A stretch of DNA of 64,000 nt from Platerodrilus igneus (Eukaryota; Arthropoda; Insecta; Coleoptera; Lycidae): positions 1,736,001 to 1,800,000 of the forward strand of contig JARFIW010000108.1 in the NCBI GenBank assembly GCA_036346225.1, given 5' to 3'. Position numbers and translations under genes: made by a program. Every line of letters starts with the position of its first letter. The first letter of the stretch is position 1. Positions 34,900 through 44,102 of this stretch are shown here, one piece after another. Below the pieces are notes generated by a model. The model made no database searches. It had not been told where the DNA came from and was given only the letters and a program-made list of their open reading frames with translations.

Positions 34900-35350
34900 C
34901 TAGCAGTATTTTTCCACGAGGGTTTGTGTCAACGCTGGTGTGCATTAGACTCGCATCCGATAGAGGTGCTTTTTGTGCCTATTGCAGTGATCAATTACTG
35001 CCGTCAACTCCAGAGGAGGTGGGTTTTGGTCGATTGGAAAATAGGCTAAAACCAAGATTGTGTCGGTAATTCCTCCCATCCTGCAACTGATCTGAACGGC
35101 TGAGACGTCACGGCTACTCAGTTGTGGCAGGAAGAAAGCATTGATGTGCTTGGGTATGTAAATGCATGCCCTAGGCTTAGGTTGGTTACTGGCCGCAAAC
35201 AAAGTACCATTTAGGTTTTTCAGTCCCAAGATTCCTAAGCTTACCACCCAGGGTTCTTGGATAAAGGCAATGTTGTGTTTACTGCTAAGGTGTATGCGTA
35301 ATGAAGCTGCGGCTGCCCGGCAATGTTGTAGGTTTACTGTATTACATTTA
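34900..35350 (-). pseudogene. Endonuclease (EEP) domain of LINE X copy A
   Basis: The minus strand starts LNVIQVNLQH-like, then in several frames IQEPWVVSLGILGLKN, GTLFAASNQPKPRACIYIPK and TILVLAYFPIDQNPPPLELT. These are the N-terminal strand, the QEPW catalytic Glu region and the central strands of the apurinic-type endonuclease that nicks the target for reverse transcription. The C-terminal SDH run appears in the adjoining frame at 34515-34823 (TPKATLSDHKLSSFKIK). Two or more frame breaks make it non-functional. It is the best preserved endonuclease of the three X copies, since copy C has lost the core. Confidence 0.75.
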
Positions 35351-35860
35351 GTCCCGCCATTGGACTACGATGGATCTGACTTGCGTTTTAAGTCTCACTC
35401 GGCGGACTATCCAGTGACGCTTTCCAATACTCCTCCGTCAGCCGCTCCACTAGCAACAGGTCAGAGTCTTCTGTGTCCATCTGACTATTTGACGCTGTCA
35501 CTGGTTCGCATACCTCAGCCTCCTGAGGTTGCTGCAGGAAGGGAGCTTGTTTTGGCTGCTCAGGAGGTGACGGCTGACTTTGCTGTTACGCGGCAGCCGG
35601 TTGGACCACCTTTGTAGCAAGTTGAGACTTTTGGATTTTAAGGTTCAAGGAGGTGAGCTTGTAATACAGCTTACCTCCTCTACTGTTGATAGTCTCCCTC
35701 GCGTCTTCTCCAACGCCAAAGACTATCGGCCTTCCTTGGGGTTGATCTTTTATGGTGGTGTGGAAAACGTACCATTCGGACATGTCAGCCCGGGACTTCT
35801 TCCATACATAATATCGATGCAATTTGAAGATTACCAAATTTCTGTAGAGTTTTCTCATTG

Positions 35861-36479
35861 GCGCATATTATACGTACCTCAAGCTTTTTGTAAAAATAAA
35901 TTGGTTGTTCTTCGTTTTTATTCAGCAAGATGGGATAAAACATCTTTAAAGGGATACTAAAGATGACAAAAGTGTTTTGTCCTAGATAGCTATACGATAA
36001 TAGCCCGGTCTCAACGAGTTTTCTAGGCAAATTTTACACATACTGTAGCAAAAGGCGTTAAACAGTCTAGAATCGGAAACGACAATGGTTTCAACTAACT
36101 TTTTATTGCGATTAGTTTTCGTTACAGTATCAAATAAGTTAGAATACAGTACCAGTGAGCACAATCGTAACGAATATAAAAACTTGAATTGGAATGGGGA
36201 AAAATTTCTATATTCAGGGCACAGTGTTTTGGGGCAGAACAACTTTAAGAGATGGGGAGCAGTGTATAAAAGCCGCTGAAGAATCTAAAATCGGAAAGGA
36301 CAATGGGCTGTTTGACAGTCACAAGGTTGCACTTAGAGCTTACAATGGAGAATGCTCTGGATGCAACTGGCACTACTTTGGAGATTTAAGAGCAATTAGA
36401 TTACCGTTGGGGAGATCGATCAGTTTTAGTTGAAGTATGAAGTCGTAATTATGAATAAATTAGATCAAGTGTTGAAATA
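35861..36479. other. Junction sequence between LINE copies A and B
   Basis: No recognisable domain occurs in the 60-86-codon frames here. A weak internal similarity, GAATC(G/T)(G/A)AA(A/T)(A/C)GGA with GACAATGG, occurs near 36069 and 36285. I see nothing else. Confidence 0.4.
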
Positions 36480-36573
36480 AATACGTTAATGTGAATATAA
36501 ATTAAGATACAGATAAATTTACATACTCGAACTTACTCATATAGTAGTTAATTGTATTAAGAAGAAATTAGTG
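36480..36573 (+). repeat. 94-bp direct repeat, copy 1 (left of LINE copy B)
   Basis: Runs from AATACGTTAATGTG to GAAGAAATTAGTG and ends exactly where LINE copy B begins. Matching copies lie at 56511-56604 and 60681-60760. It is most simply the duplicated target of the LINE insertion. Confidence 0.85.
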
Positions 36574-37489
36574 CAGCTAAAACAAGCTCCGCTCCTGCAG
36601 CAACCTTAGGAGGCTGATGTAGGCGAACCATCGACAGCGTCAAGCAGTCAGATGGACACAGCAGACTCTGACCCGTTGCTAGTGGAGTGGCTGGCGAAAA
36701 AGTATTGGAAAGCGTCACTGAATAGCCCGCCCAGTGAGACTTAAAACGCAAATCAAATCCATCGTAGTCCAATTGCGGGACTAAATGTAATACAGGTAAA
36801 CCTATAAAATTGCCGGACGGCTGCATTATCGTTATGCAATAAGCAGAACATTGTCCCTGGGTAGTAAGTTCAGGAATCTCGGGACTGGGAAGCCTAAATA
36901 GTACTATCTTTGCGACCAGTAACCAACCTAAGCCCAGGGCATTGATTTACATACCCAGGCACATCAATGCTTTCTTCAGGCCATAACTGAGTGGCCGTAA
37001 TGTCTCAGTCGTTCAGAGCAGTTGCAGGATGGGAGGAATTACTGACATAATCTTGGTTTTAGCCTATTGCCAATTAACCAAGACTCACCTCCTCTGGAGT
37101 TGACGGCAGTAATAGATCATTGCGATAGGCACAAAAAGCATCTTATTATCGGATGCGACTCTAACTCACACGATATGGTATGAGACAGGGATGACACAAA
37201 CTCTCTTGGAAAAGTACTACTCGAGTACATAATCGAGTAAGAATCTGGAAATTCTTAACTGGGGCAGCGAACCCACGTTTGTAAAATCTCGCTTTCAGAC
37301 AGTCATTTGATCAGGCATGCCGAGTCAGGACAGATTCTACTTGTTCCATCACCCCATGGTGAAGCGAGGAGCTACAAAAGCTGAAAAACCCTACGCAAAC
37401 TGTTCAACAAAGCAAAAAACACCAAAAGTATGGCGGGCTGGGGGGCATATAAAAACCACCAACAACTATACAAAACGGTAATTAGAAGA
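36574..37489 (+). mobile_element. LINE X copy B, 5' segment (left of the Polinton)
   Basis: Begins CAGCTAAAACAAGCTCC, inside the region that copy A extends upstream of, so B is 5'-truncated. It carries the endonuclease region in broken frames (36800-37310, landmarks TTTGCGACCAGTAACCAACC and CTCCTCTGGAGTTGACGGCA) and the linker up to TACAAAACGGTAATTAGAAGA. An internal deletion joins 37310 to a later part of the linker. Coding resumes after the Polinton at 53001. Confidence 0.85.
37484..37489 (+). repeat. Polinton target-site duplication, left
   Basis: AGAAGA precedes the left inverted repeat. The same six bases follow the right inverted repeat at 53001-53006 and occur once in the uninterrupted paralogue at 57346-57351. 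A 6-bp duplication is the Polinton/Maverick hallmark. Confidence 0.95.
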
Positions 37490-38227
37490 AGTAGTGAGGT
37501 AGGGCCGGTCCTACTTCAAAACGCGACAGACGTATTTTCCATGTGTAGAATACGGCTGAATCGTTTTGAATTAGGATCGGCCCTATATGATTTCAATGTA
37601 AAATAGTCGTGAAAACATTTCAATGTAAAATAGTTGTGAAAACATGAATTCCTCTATACTTTCAATGTAAAAAATGCTTGTGGGCACGTTTTGAATTAGG
37701 ATCGGCTTTATATTACTTTCAATGAAACACACACGTATGTTGAAAAGTGCAGAGAAGAATGTGTGTAGCTGTTTTGAATTCGGTTTTCTATCGAGAAGTT
37801 AGACGTGCACCGTTTTGAATTAGGATCGGCGTTATATACTTTTAATGTAAAATGTGAAAACCTGAATTCTTTTCAAATGTAAAATACTTGTAGGCATGTT
37901 TTGAATTAGGATCGGCTTTATATTACTTTCAATGGAACACACGTATATTGAAAAATGTAAGTGCAGAGAAAATGTGTAGATGTTTTGAATTTGGTTTTCT
38001 AGTTAGAAGTTATAAAGTATGACAGATGCAAAATATTGCATTCAAGTCAATTGTGTTTAATTAAAGTGGATTCTGATTTATGTTTAGAGGCTGCAAATAC
38101 ACATGGGCCGGTTTCAATTCAAAATGTGTTCACTCTTGTGATAGGTTGAAAAGTGGGTTGGCAAAGTACGCAGATGGTGGTAATCTGCTATATAAGGAGA
38201 TTGCTCCTAATATTAATTTAATTAGTC
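37490..38227 (+). repeat. Left terminal inverted repeat (738 bp)
   Basis: Matches the reverse complement of 52002-53000 from the outer AGTAGTGAGG to the inner TAATATTAATTTAATTAGTC. It contains four copies of the motif GTTTTGAATTAGGATCGGC (starting about 37562, 37688, 37812 and 37898), each followed by TTATAT or CTATAT and TTTCAATG. The inner end holds the TATA-like promoter of the first gene. Confidence 0.95.
38189..38196 (+). promoter_or_regulatory. TATA box at inner end of left inverted repeat
   Basis: TATATAAG (in GCTATATAAGGAG) lies about 62 bases upstream of the start codon at 38258. In the right repeat the equivalent run reads GCTATTAAGGAG, facing the gene at 51692-51988, so the two end genes seem to be driven from the repeats themselves. 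Position and sequence fit a TATA box; transcription is not shown. Confidence 0.55.
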
Positions 38228-38257
38228 GAAGTTTACTGCATATATTTACATACAAAC

Positions 38258-38758
38258 ATGTATATAATCGATATTCAGGGATTTAAATACAAGAAAAACG
38301 AGTTTGTGTGCAAAGAAATTGCGGTTTTGGACTTGTTGTTAGGTGATGTTTGGCATCAAATTTTTAAACTGCCAATGCAGTCTAGTTGTTTGAGTCAAGA
38401 TCATATAAAACATAATGACTGGGTGACAAGGAATATTCATGGTCTTTCTTGGGATGAATCTTCAACGGCTGGAATGGTGTCAACATATATAGCGCTTTAT
38501 TTGAAGCAAATTATCCGACCCGGTGAAGAAGTCTTTGTGAAGGGTCTAGAAAAGAAGAAATTGATTGAAACATATATAATGCAAAACTTTGTAACTGATA
38601 TGCTTGCACTAGGTTGTCCTAAGCTATCGGAGTTAAAAATCAACAATCGTTTAAAATATAACATACATTGTTGTAAACACAGCAATAACAATCTGCAATG
38701 TGCAAAACAAAATACCTTTTTATTAAAAGAATGGCTTGATAATAATAAAAAACAATAG
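38258..38758 (+). CDS. Polinton left-end protein of unknown function (possible nuclease fold)
   Basis: An intact 166-residue frame with its start just inside the left inverted repeat and a stop before an AATAAAAAACAATAG run. Visible segments are MYIIDIQGFKYKKNEFVCKE (1-20), NIHGLSWDE (about 65), FVKGLEKKKLIETYI (about 93-107) and CC.H......CA..N near the C-terminus (about 138-150). The strand-rich start with an acidic residue, the central HG.W.E and the C/H-rich end look like the RNase H-like exonuclease fold, but the usual DxE of such enzymes reads DIQ. Function is therefore a guess. There is no signal peptide or membrane segment. It is the only rightward gene at this end and converges on the integrase. 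Confidence 0.75.
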   Translation: MYIIDIQGFKYKKNEFVCKEIAVLDLLLGDVWHQIFKLPMQSSCLSQDHIKHNDWVTRNIHGLSWDESSTAGMVSTYIALYLKQIIRPGEEVFVKGLEKKKLIETYIMQNFVTDMLALGCPKLSELKINNRLKYNIHCCKHSNNNLQCAKQNTFLLKEWLDNNKKQ

Positions 38759-38834
38759 AAAGATTTTGTTTTTATTATTTATTTTTAATATAATTTTACA
38801 ATGTTAGCCTTATTAACTATTATTATAACAACTT

Positions 38835-39772
38835 CTAGCAAACATTATTTTTATCGATCCAGCTATTGTGTACGTTAGAGAAGCCTAACCATTTTACAAA
38901 TACTTTATTTCCACTCTTTCTTAGAACTTTTTCTACCAGGTAAATTCCTGGATGTTTAACCTTTTGCAACTCCGTTTCATAAAATGCACCTTTGATTTCT
39001 TTCTCGTCTTGATCTTCTAATATATATGTTGTCGGATTGGTTACGTTTACCTTTTTAATCTTAAAAATTTCATTTGACCAGTTTGGTGTGTAACCTTTCG
39101 TAAATGCTTTCCTGTGTTTACTAATCCTCACAATGTCTTTAATTGAATATTTTGGTATTTTGGTTGCAAGTTTGATGTGGGTAAATGATGATTTAAGAAT
39201 AGTTTTTCAATTGATTTATCAACTTTTACAGGTTTGACTCCGATAGTATTGTGAACTGTATTGTTGTATTGTTTCACAATATCGCTTAAATTTTTATCCA
39301 ATTGTAAGAACCGTTCAGGTTAAACAAGCGCCACATTTTTCCCTTTAAAGTTCTAATTACACGTTCCACAATGCATGCTTTCTTTGTAGAAAAACACTAT
39401 AATGGTTTATGCCATATGTCCGCATTAAGGATTGAAAGTGTTTGTTATAATATTCTTTACCAAAATCAGACTGCAAATTTCTTGGAGGATTTTTAATTTA
39501 TTTAAAATTGTTTTCATTGCAGCAGTAACATCAATACCCGTTTTACTTTTAAGTGGTACAGCCCATACGTATTTGGAGAAACAATCAATAACTACTAAAA
39601 TGTATTTAAATCCTTTGTTTGTTTGCGAATATGGTAGCATTTCAATCAAATCGGTCTGAAGAAGGTCATTTAAACCTTTTACTATCACTTTGCGTCTCTT
39701 GAAATTTATTCGTGCTGGTTTATGAAGTTCATTTACTATATCCTCTTTCACTTTTGATTGAGCAACTAACAT
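38835..39772 (-). pseudogene. Polinton integrase (rve-type) with chromodomain, frame-broken
   Basis: The N-terminal frame (39772-39425) includes KGLNDLLQTDLIEMLPYS with the first catalytic Asp and YILVVIDCFSKYVWAVPLKS, the core of retroviral-type integrase. The second catalytic region follows in a shifted frame near 39470-39440. The central part to 39131 has further breaks. The C-terminal frame (39131-38835) starts RISKHRKAFTKGYTPNWSNE and ends YLVEKVLRKSGNKVFVKWLG with WIDKNN, a chromodomain that would bind modified histone tails and steer insertion. About 310 codons is near the usual length. It would join the inverted-repeat ends to target DNA and make the 6-bp duplication. At least two frame breaks inactivate it. 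Confidence 0.9.
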
Positions 39773-39821
39773 AATACTTTTTCTAATCAGGATTTATTAA
39801 ATACAATTATTTAAGATACTT

Positions 39822-40265
39822 CTATGTTTGAATGTCGCGGGCTCCACTTGCTTTGAAAGGAACTTTTAATATAAAATCAAGAAACATTGTGGTATTGTTT
39901 ATGATAGCACCGCTGTCACGAAAGCTGATTACATCCATACGTTTAAGCAAAAATCCTTGTAACTGTGCAATTACATAACTTTTTTTGTTTATAAGAATTT
40001 CAGTGTCTTGCGGGTATCCTTTAATATTCTCAATGACTGCTTCCTCATAAGGAAATTCATAATTATGTTTAATGTTGAAAATAAGAAATGTCTTATCACC
40101 GTCGAGGAATGTATTAGAGTAAAACGTTGCTACTACCGTGTAATGTAGCATATGTAACTTATATTCAATCAAGGTTTCAAAACCTTCACTTTTGTTTTCA
40201 TATTCCTGTTCACTTATATCTATTTTACGGTTATGTAAGTGCCTTCCAAATTTGTCAATTGTCAT
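39822..40265 (-). CDS. Conserved Polinton protein of unknown function (147 aa)
   Basis: Intact frame beginning MTIDKFGRHLHNRK. It is one base downstream of the 320-residue gene at 40267-41229 and read in the same direction, so the two are likely co-transcribed. The protein is mostly beta-strand-like (FLIFNIKHNYEFPYEEAVIE, SYVIAQLQGFLLKRMDVISF, MFLDFILKVPF) without Cys clusters, signal peptide or membrane segments. This small protein with the MTIDKFG start is, from memory of insect Polinton gene maps, a recurrent companion of the next gene. A structural role is possible but not shown. Confidence 0.7.
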   Translation of the reverse strand: MTIDKFGRHLHNRKIDISEQEYENKSEGFETLIEYKLHMLHYTVVATFYSNTFLDGDKTFLIFNIKHNYEFPYEEAVIENIKGYPQDTEILINKKSYVIAQLQGFLLKRMDVISFRDSGAIINNTTMFLDFILKVPFKASGARDIQT

Positions 40266-40266
40266 A

Positions 40267-41229
40267 TCATCTAATTACTTTTGCCTCACGCAATTCTTCA
40301 ATGATCGAATTTATTTCGTTGCCGTGACCTGTGTGTCCAGCAGTCTGTGATGAAACTAAAAGTCGTAATCTATCAACAAGTTCATTGGGATCATTCCAAT
40401 ATAAATAATCTATTGCGTTATTTGATACTTCCATTGTCATACCGTCTCCAAGACGCTTTCTATAGGGTAATGTTCTAGGTCTACGGGGTGTTTGGGGAAG
40501 TATGTTTAATGTAGATATTATATTTTTGTACTTATATGAAGTATTACCCTGAATTTGTTCTGTTTCAGAATAATATCTTCTATTAGCATTTGTTCTTTTC
40601 ACAATATCAAGGTACGACTTTAGATCTTGCTGACTGTACCCGACAGGATATTTTTTAAACAGTAGTTCGTATAATCCAGGAGTACCTGTATATTTCAAAT
40701 CATTTATTAGAACATTTTCATCATCCAACGCGAAATTCGAATTGCCTATCATAAGACCATTCGAATCAGGGTTAAACCTAATACCATATTTATGATCAAA
40801 TTCGTTCTTAACATCTTTAAACATATTGTAAATATATTCTCGAGGTAGCGGATGTAGCTGTTCGAGATAATGTGTCATACCAGGTGAATCGACAAAGCTT
40901 TGAATATATTCCTGAGCTTCTTGTGCATTTCGATTAATTTCTGCTTCGTATTCATTCTCAACATCATCATCATTTACCTCTAGGGCATCATTTTTTATAT
41001 TTGGTATATGCTGTGCAATAACCGGCGAATCAATATAGTCAACGTTCCTTTCTAGCAATGTAGGTTTAATTTTTTTTACACTGCTATGAGGCAGTTCTTC
41101 TTCTTCTTTAAATTTTTCTTTCTTTACCACACTTTCCCCATCCAGTTTATTAGCAATAGTTTCTAATCGTGATGTTATGGGTAATATTGATTCCACTTGG
41201 ACGACTTCATTATCTTTTAACTGACGCAA
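40267..41229 (-). CDS. Conserved Polinton protein, DUF8207-like (320 aa)
   Basis: Intact frame starting MRQLKDNEVVQVESILPITS. The first ~110 residues are acidic and Lys/Glu-rich with little order. Residues ~150-260 form a conserved block with GLMIGNSNFALDDENVLIND, YTGTPGLYELLFKKYPVGYS and YLDIVKRTNANRRYY. The C-terminus ends LYWNDPNELVDRLRLLVSSQ and GHGNEINSIIEELREAKVIR. This layout matches the insect family I know as DUF8207, common in Polintons and in host genomes carrying their debris. The function is unknown. The C-terminal helix pair could mediate assembly. It lies between the ATPase and the 147-residue gene, all leftward, suggesting one transcription unit. Confidence 0.8.
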   Translation of the reverse strand: MRQLKDNEVVQVESILPITSRLETIANKLDGESVVKKEKFKEEEELPHSSVKKIKPTLLERNVDYIDSPVIAQHIPNIKNDALEVNDDDVENEYEAEINRNAQEAQEYIQSFVDSPGMTHYLEQLHPLPREYIYNMFKDVKNEFDHKYGIRFNPDSNGLMIGNSNFALDDENVLINDLKYTGTPGLYELLFKKYPVGYSQQDLKSYLDIVKRTNANRRYYSETEQIQGNTSYKYKNIISTLNILPQTPRRPRTLPYRKRLGDGMTMEVSNNAIDYLYWNDPNELVDRLRLLVSSQTAGHTGHGNEINSIIEELREAKVIR

Positions 41230-41357
41230 TTTGTTTTTACAATGTTTCTTTTCTTAATTAAAATTCTTTTAAGTTTTATCGACTCCTTATTCATTGCGTA
41301 AAAGTTTATTGTAATAAAAAATTCTTCGATGCTAACGATACTTGCGTCTCTCAAGGT

Positions 41358-42121
41358 TTAAATATGTATGAAGTGATCAAAACCTATTCGGTACCTTCCT
41401 TGATCTGGTTCACTATCTTTGTCTACAACTAAGAAACCGTATTTGTCTCGCCAACAAGCAGCACATATTTCACGGAATTTATCATACTTCATGTCAGTAT
41501 TGACGTGATCGTCATATATTGTTTTAAGTTTAAATCATCTTGTTTAAATAAAACTAAAAGATTAGCATTATCACGTAGTAAGTGCTTAGGTATACGAGTA
41601 TAACTTTGACAAAGGTAAAAACTGTCTACTTGTTTATGACGCCCCATACTAAAGTATTCCCTAATGATACCTTGTTTATCGCAAGCTACATCATCAAAAA
41701 CAAATATAGAATTATTTCGAGCATCAGATGGTGATATAATATTATCAGAACTGGAAAATGTATAATATTTGATCCCTTTTATTGGTTGCAGTAGACTTTC
41801 AAGGTATTGATACTTTGGTTGATAAAGTGATTTAGAATAAACATATACGTTTTCAAACTTTAAACCATTAGGATGTTCTATCAACCCAATCATAACGTTG
41901 GTTTTACCGCAATTTGAAGGACCAACAACTAGACATCGAATAGATGCAGGTAGAAGAACGCTATGTTTTTTCTTTTTAGCTAAAGATTGCGCACCAATGT
42001 CATTATTGTTTATGGTTAAAGGTGTTGATTGTTTCACAACATGCATGTTTGCAAGTACTAAATTCGATTTGTAAAAAGTAGAATTATATATATAAGAAAC
42101 GGCTAGTATATAAAGAATCAT
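41358..42121 (-). pseudogene. A32/FtsK-like genome-packaging ATPase, frame-broken near C-terminus
   Basis: The frame 42121-41489 carries LLPASIRCLVVGPSNCGKTN with Walker A at residues 67-74, then NNSIFVFDDVACD with Walker B at about 138-145, and LCQSYTRIPKHLLRDNANLL, a sensor-like block. At about 41519 the frame slips and continues in another frame to a stop at 41358. The true start may be the Met at residue 26 (MHVVKQS). These ATPases pump DNA into capsids in Polintons, adenovirus-like and giant viruses. The 5' end faces the phospholipase gene across 56-132 bases, so a divergent promoter is likely. One frame shift is visible. Confidence 0.92.
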
Positions 42122-42177
42122 TAATTCATAATATTTTATTTATTTGCTGCACAGCTTGAGAGGATAGTTGTCCTCTA
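42122..42177. promoter_or_regulatory. Divergent promoter region between ATPase and phospholipase genes
   Basis: The short AT-rich gap between two oppositely transcribed genes has TATTTTATTTATTTGC and TATATA-containing runs just left of it (42090s). It is the only start point for the whole rightward capsid run. No defined motif is certain. Confidence 0.4.
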
Positions 42178-42690
42178 ATGATTACATATAATAATTCTAA
42201 AACTACTGGGAACGGACTATTAAATACTGTAATTAACAATTTACCATTCGAAGCGCATATTCCGGGTTACAAATTTTGCGGTCCGGGTACAAAACTATTC
42301 GAACGGTTAGCTCGAGGAGACAAGGGAATAAACAAGTTAGACGAGGCTTGTAAGGAGCACGATATTGCATACTCCAAAGAAAAGGATCTATCTAAACGCC
42401 ATCAAGCAGATTCGAAGTTAGCTCAGTTAGCTACAGAAAGACTAAATTCTGGTGACTCGTCTTTAGGTGAAAAAGTAGCAGCATTTGGAGTAGCTACCGC
42501 AATGAAAGCTAAAGTAAAACTTGGCATGGGTGCCTGTGCATCACTGAGAACAAAAAATATCAATAAAATAAGAAAACTGATAAAGAAACGTAAAATAAGA
42601 AGTACGCTAGGTATTAAAAGTATTATCAAACAAGCACGTACAGCTTTAAAAAGTCTAAAGGATCTAATGTTATGGATGCAATCAACATAG
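42178..42690 (+). CDS. Parvovirus VP1-type phospholipase A2 domain protein
   Basis: Intact 170-residue frame. Residues 27-66 read HIPGYKFCGPGTKLFERL then LDEACKEHDIAYSK. The GPGT calcium loop (35-38) and the His-Asp pair (61-62) in C..HD..Y are the catalytic signature of secreted-type phospholipase A2 as used by parvovirus capsids to leave endosomes. The C-terminal half is strongly basic (INKIRKLIKKRKIR, GIKSIIKQARTALKSL), suggesting DNA or membrane binding in the virion. It is the first gene of the capsid-side run and overlaps the next start at 42672. All expected catalytic residues are present, so this gene looks intact although its neighbours are broken. Known relatives occur in adintoviruses and Polintons. 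Confidence 0.9.
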   Translation: MITYNNSKTTGNGLLNTVINNLPFEAHIPGYKFCGPGTKLFERLARGDKGINKLDEACKEHDIAYSKEKDLSKRHQADSKLAQLATERLNSGDSSLGEKVAAFGVATAMKAKVKLGMGACASLRTKNINKIRKLIKKRKIRSTLGIKSIIKQARTALKSLKDLMLWMQST

Positions 42691-43421
42691 CAATTAAGGC
42701 AGCCAATACAGCAAAACAAAAGAAGCATATTAAATCAGCTCGTATTATATCAATTCCTAAAACAGGAGGTTTTCTACCCTAATACCAATTTTTGCAGGCC
42801 TAAGCGCTCTTGGTACTCTTACTGGAGGTGCAGCTGCTGTTGCAAAAGCAGTTTCAGATACTAAAATAGCTAAGGAACAACTAGCGGAAAAACAGCGTCA
42901 TAACAAGGCAATGGAGGACATTGCAGTCGGAAACGGCATGTACATCAAACCTTATAAAAAGGTTTTGGTCTTTTTAGCCCCTGCAAAACCTCAAAGGAAC
43001 GCAACTTGATTTTACCTAATCGTGCACTAAGCAATGTAGAATTAATAGAGTTTGTTAAGCAATTAGAAGTACCATATTTCCGTGGTGTGTTCATGAGAAA
43101 CAATCTTCCCAAGAAAGTTAATTTTAAAGAATGTGGTATAATTAATTTAGATGGAATAGAAGGTTTAGGCACGCATTGGACCTCTTACAAAAGTACGGTA
43201 GTAGCGCTATTTACTATGACAGCTACGGAAACCTGCGACCGCCAACAGAGTTGATAAGTTATTTGAATAGCGGGGGTAAATGTAGAATTCTTTATAACAT
43301 TAACCAAGAACAATCGTACGGTACTGTGTTTTGCGGACATTTATGCTTACAATTTCTAAGTCGTTATGTCGTACACTTTTACTCTAACGGGAAACACTTC
43401 AGTTTTAACAAGCAATTTTAA
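42672..43421 (+). pseudogene. Hydrophobic pVI-like leader plus adenain-like cysteine protease, frame-broken
   Basis: The first frame (from 42672) reads MDAINIAIKAANTAKQ and stops at 42782. The next frame carries a Gly/Ala-rich hydrophobic stretch (IPIFAGLSALGTLTGGAAAV) and an amphipathic helix, reminiscent of membrane-active minor virion proteins. From 43006 the protease follows: VELIEFVKQLEVPYFRGVFM, CGIINLDGIEGLGTHWTSYK (catalytic His), after another shift SAIYYDSYGNLRPPTELISY (acidic partner) and GTVFCGHLCLQFL (Gln/Cys region with nucleophilic Cys). This is the Ulp1/adenain-type protease that matures virion proteins. At least three frame shifts are present. It overlaps the penton gene at 43366. 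Confidence 0.88.
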
Positions 43422-44100
43422 TCCACCTATAAACTTGGATAATGATTCGGAGTACGTATTAGGATTAACAAATTTTGAGTCTTATAACACAATTCCAAAC
43501 ATAGAAAAAGGAATAAATAATAAATTTTATTATGGATCTAACGGAGAATTCATAGAAATACCTGAAGGTGCTTATGAGATTAGAGAAATTAATAAATATC
43601 TTCAAAAAGCTTTAGGTGATAAAAGATGGCGTGGTCGTATGGAACAATCACGAAGCGCTAGAAAGACTCCAGTGTATATAGAAATTACAGCTGACAATAA
43701 TACACTTAAATGTAGTATTAAATGTAGTCTAGATGTGGATTTACCAAAAGGATTCAATTGGTTCTCTACTTGGTTTCAATCCACAAAATTGCTAGCATTT
43801 GTCACGCATCAAGCAGACTACGCAATCAACATTTGTAAAGTGAATGCAGTTTTAATCGATTGTAATATTGCAAGCGGATCCTATTTAAATAGTAAACCAG
43901 CCCATGTAATACACGAATTTTTTCCGCAAGTACCTGCAGGTTTTAAAATTGTTGAGTGCCCACCTACGATTATATATCTACCAATCAAGTCACGTATAAT
44001 AAATGAAATAATAGTTAAAGTGTTAGATCAAGATGGAAATTTAGTTAATTTCAGAGGAGAACTGCTAACTGTAAGGTTGCATTTAAAAAATCTGCAATAG
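43366..44100 (+). CDS. Minor capsid (penton, single jelly-roll) protein
   Basis: Intact 244-residue frame starting MSYTFTLTGNTSVLTSNFNP. The N-terminal block PPINLDNDSEYVLGLTNFES and NNKFYYGSNGEFIEIPEGAY with EIREINKYLQ are characteristic of the Polinton minor capsid protein, which forms fivefold pentons. The rest alternates short strands (VYIEITADNNTLKCSIKCSL, IIEFF-like, IINEIIVKVLDQDGNLVNFR), as expected for a jelly roll. It begins inside the end of the protease gene and is followed after two bases by a 50-codon frame. Length is within the usual range, there are no stops, and this is one of the intact genes of the element. Confidence 0.88.
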   Translation: MSYTFTLTGNTSVLTSNFNPPINLDNDSEYVLGLTNFESYNTIPNIEKGINNKFYYGSNGEFIEIPEGAYEIREINKYLQKALGDKRWRGRMEQSRSARKTPVYIEITADNNTLKCSIKCSLDVDLPKGFNWFSTWFQSTKLLAFVTHQADYAINICKVNAVLIDCNIASGSYLNSKPAHVIHEFFPQVPAGFKIVECPPTIIYLPIKSRIINEIIVKVLDQDGNLVNFRGELLTVRLHLKNLQ

Positions 44101-44102
44101 CC

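Larger units (their letters stand above)
31186..35860 (-). mobile_element. I-group LINE (family X), copy A
   Basis: A decayed non-LTR retrotransposon lies on the minus strand. In order from 35860 down come an ORF1 tail (GRPIVFGVGEDARETIN, YYKLTSLNLKIQ), an apurinic-type endonuclease (QEPWVVS, ACIYIPKHINAF, ILVLAYFPIDQNPP), a linker, RT, RNase H and a C-terminal Cys/His segment. It ends with CCCAATTAAATCCATCA. It extends further 5' than copies B and C and shares their exact 3' end, which points to retrotransposition rather than local duplication. A piece of another LINE (Y) interrupts its RT. Many frame shifts and stops are present. Confidence 0.85.

Noticed and set aside
35785..36433. Frames of 64-86 codons between LINE copies A and B
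   Set aside because: No domain and several overlap on both strands; treated as junction sequence.
37490..38227. Long repeats considered as retroviral LTRs
   Set aside because: The two copies are inverted, not direct, and bracket Polinton genes with a 6-bp duplication.
38080..38286. 68-codon frame inside the left inverted repeat, mirrored in part in the right repeat
   Set aside because: The mirror copy shifts frame at the TATAAGG/TTAAGG difference and the frame overlaps the TATA box and the real start; no recognisable domain.
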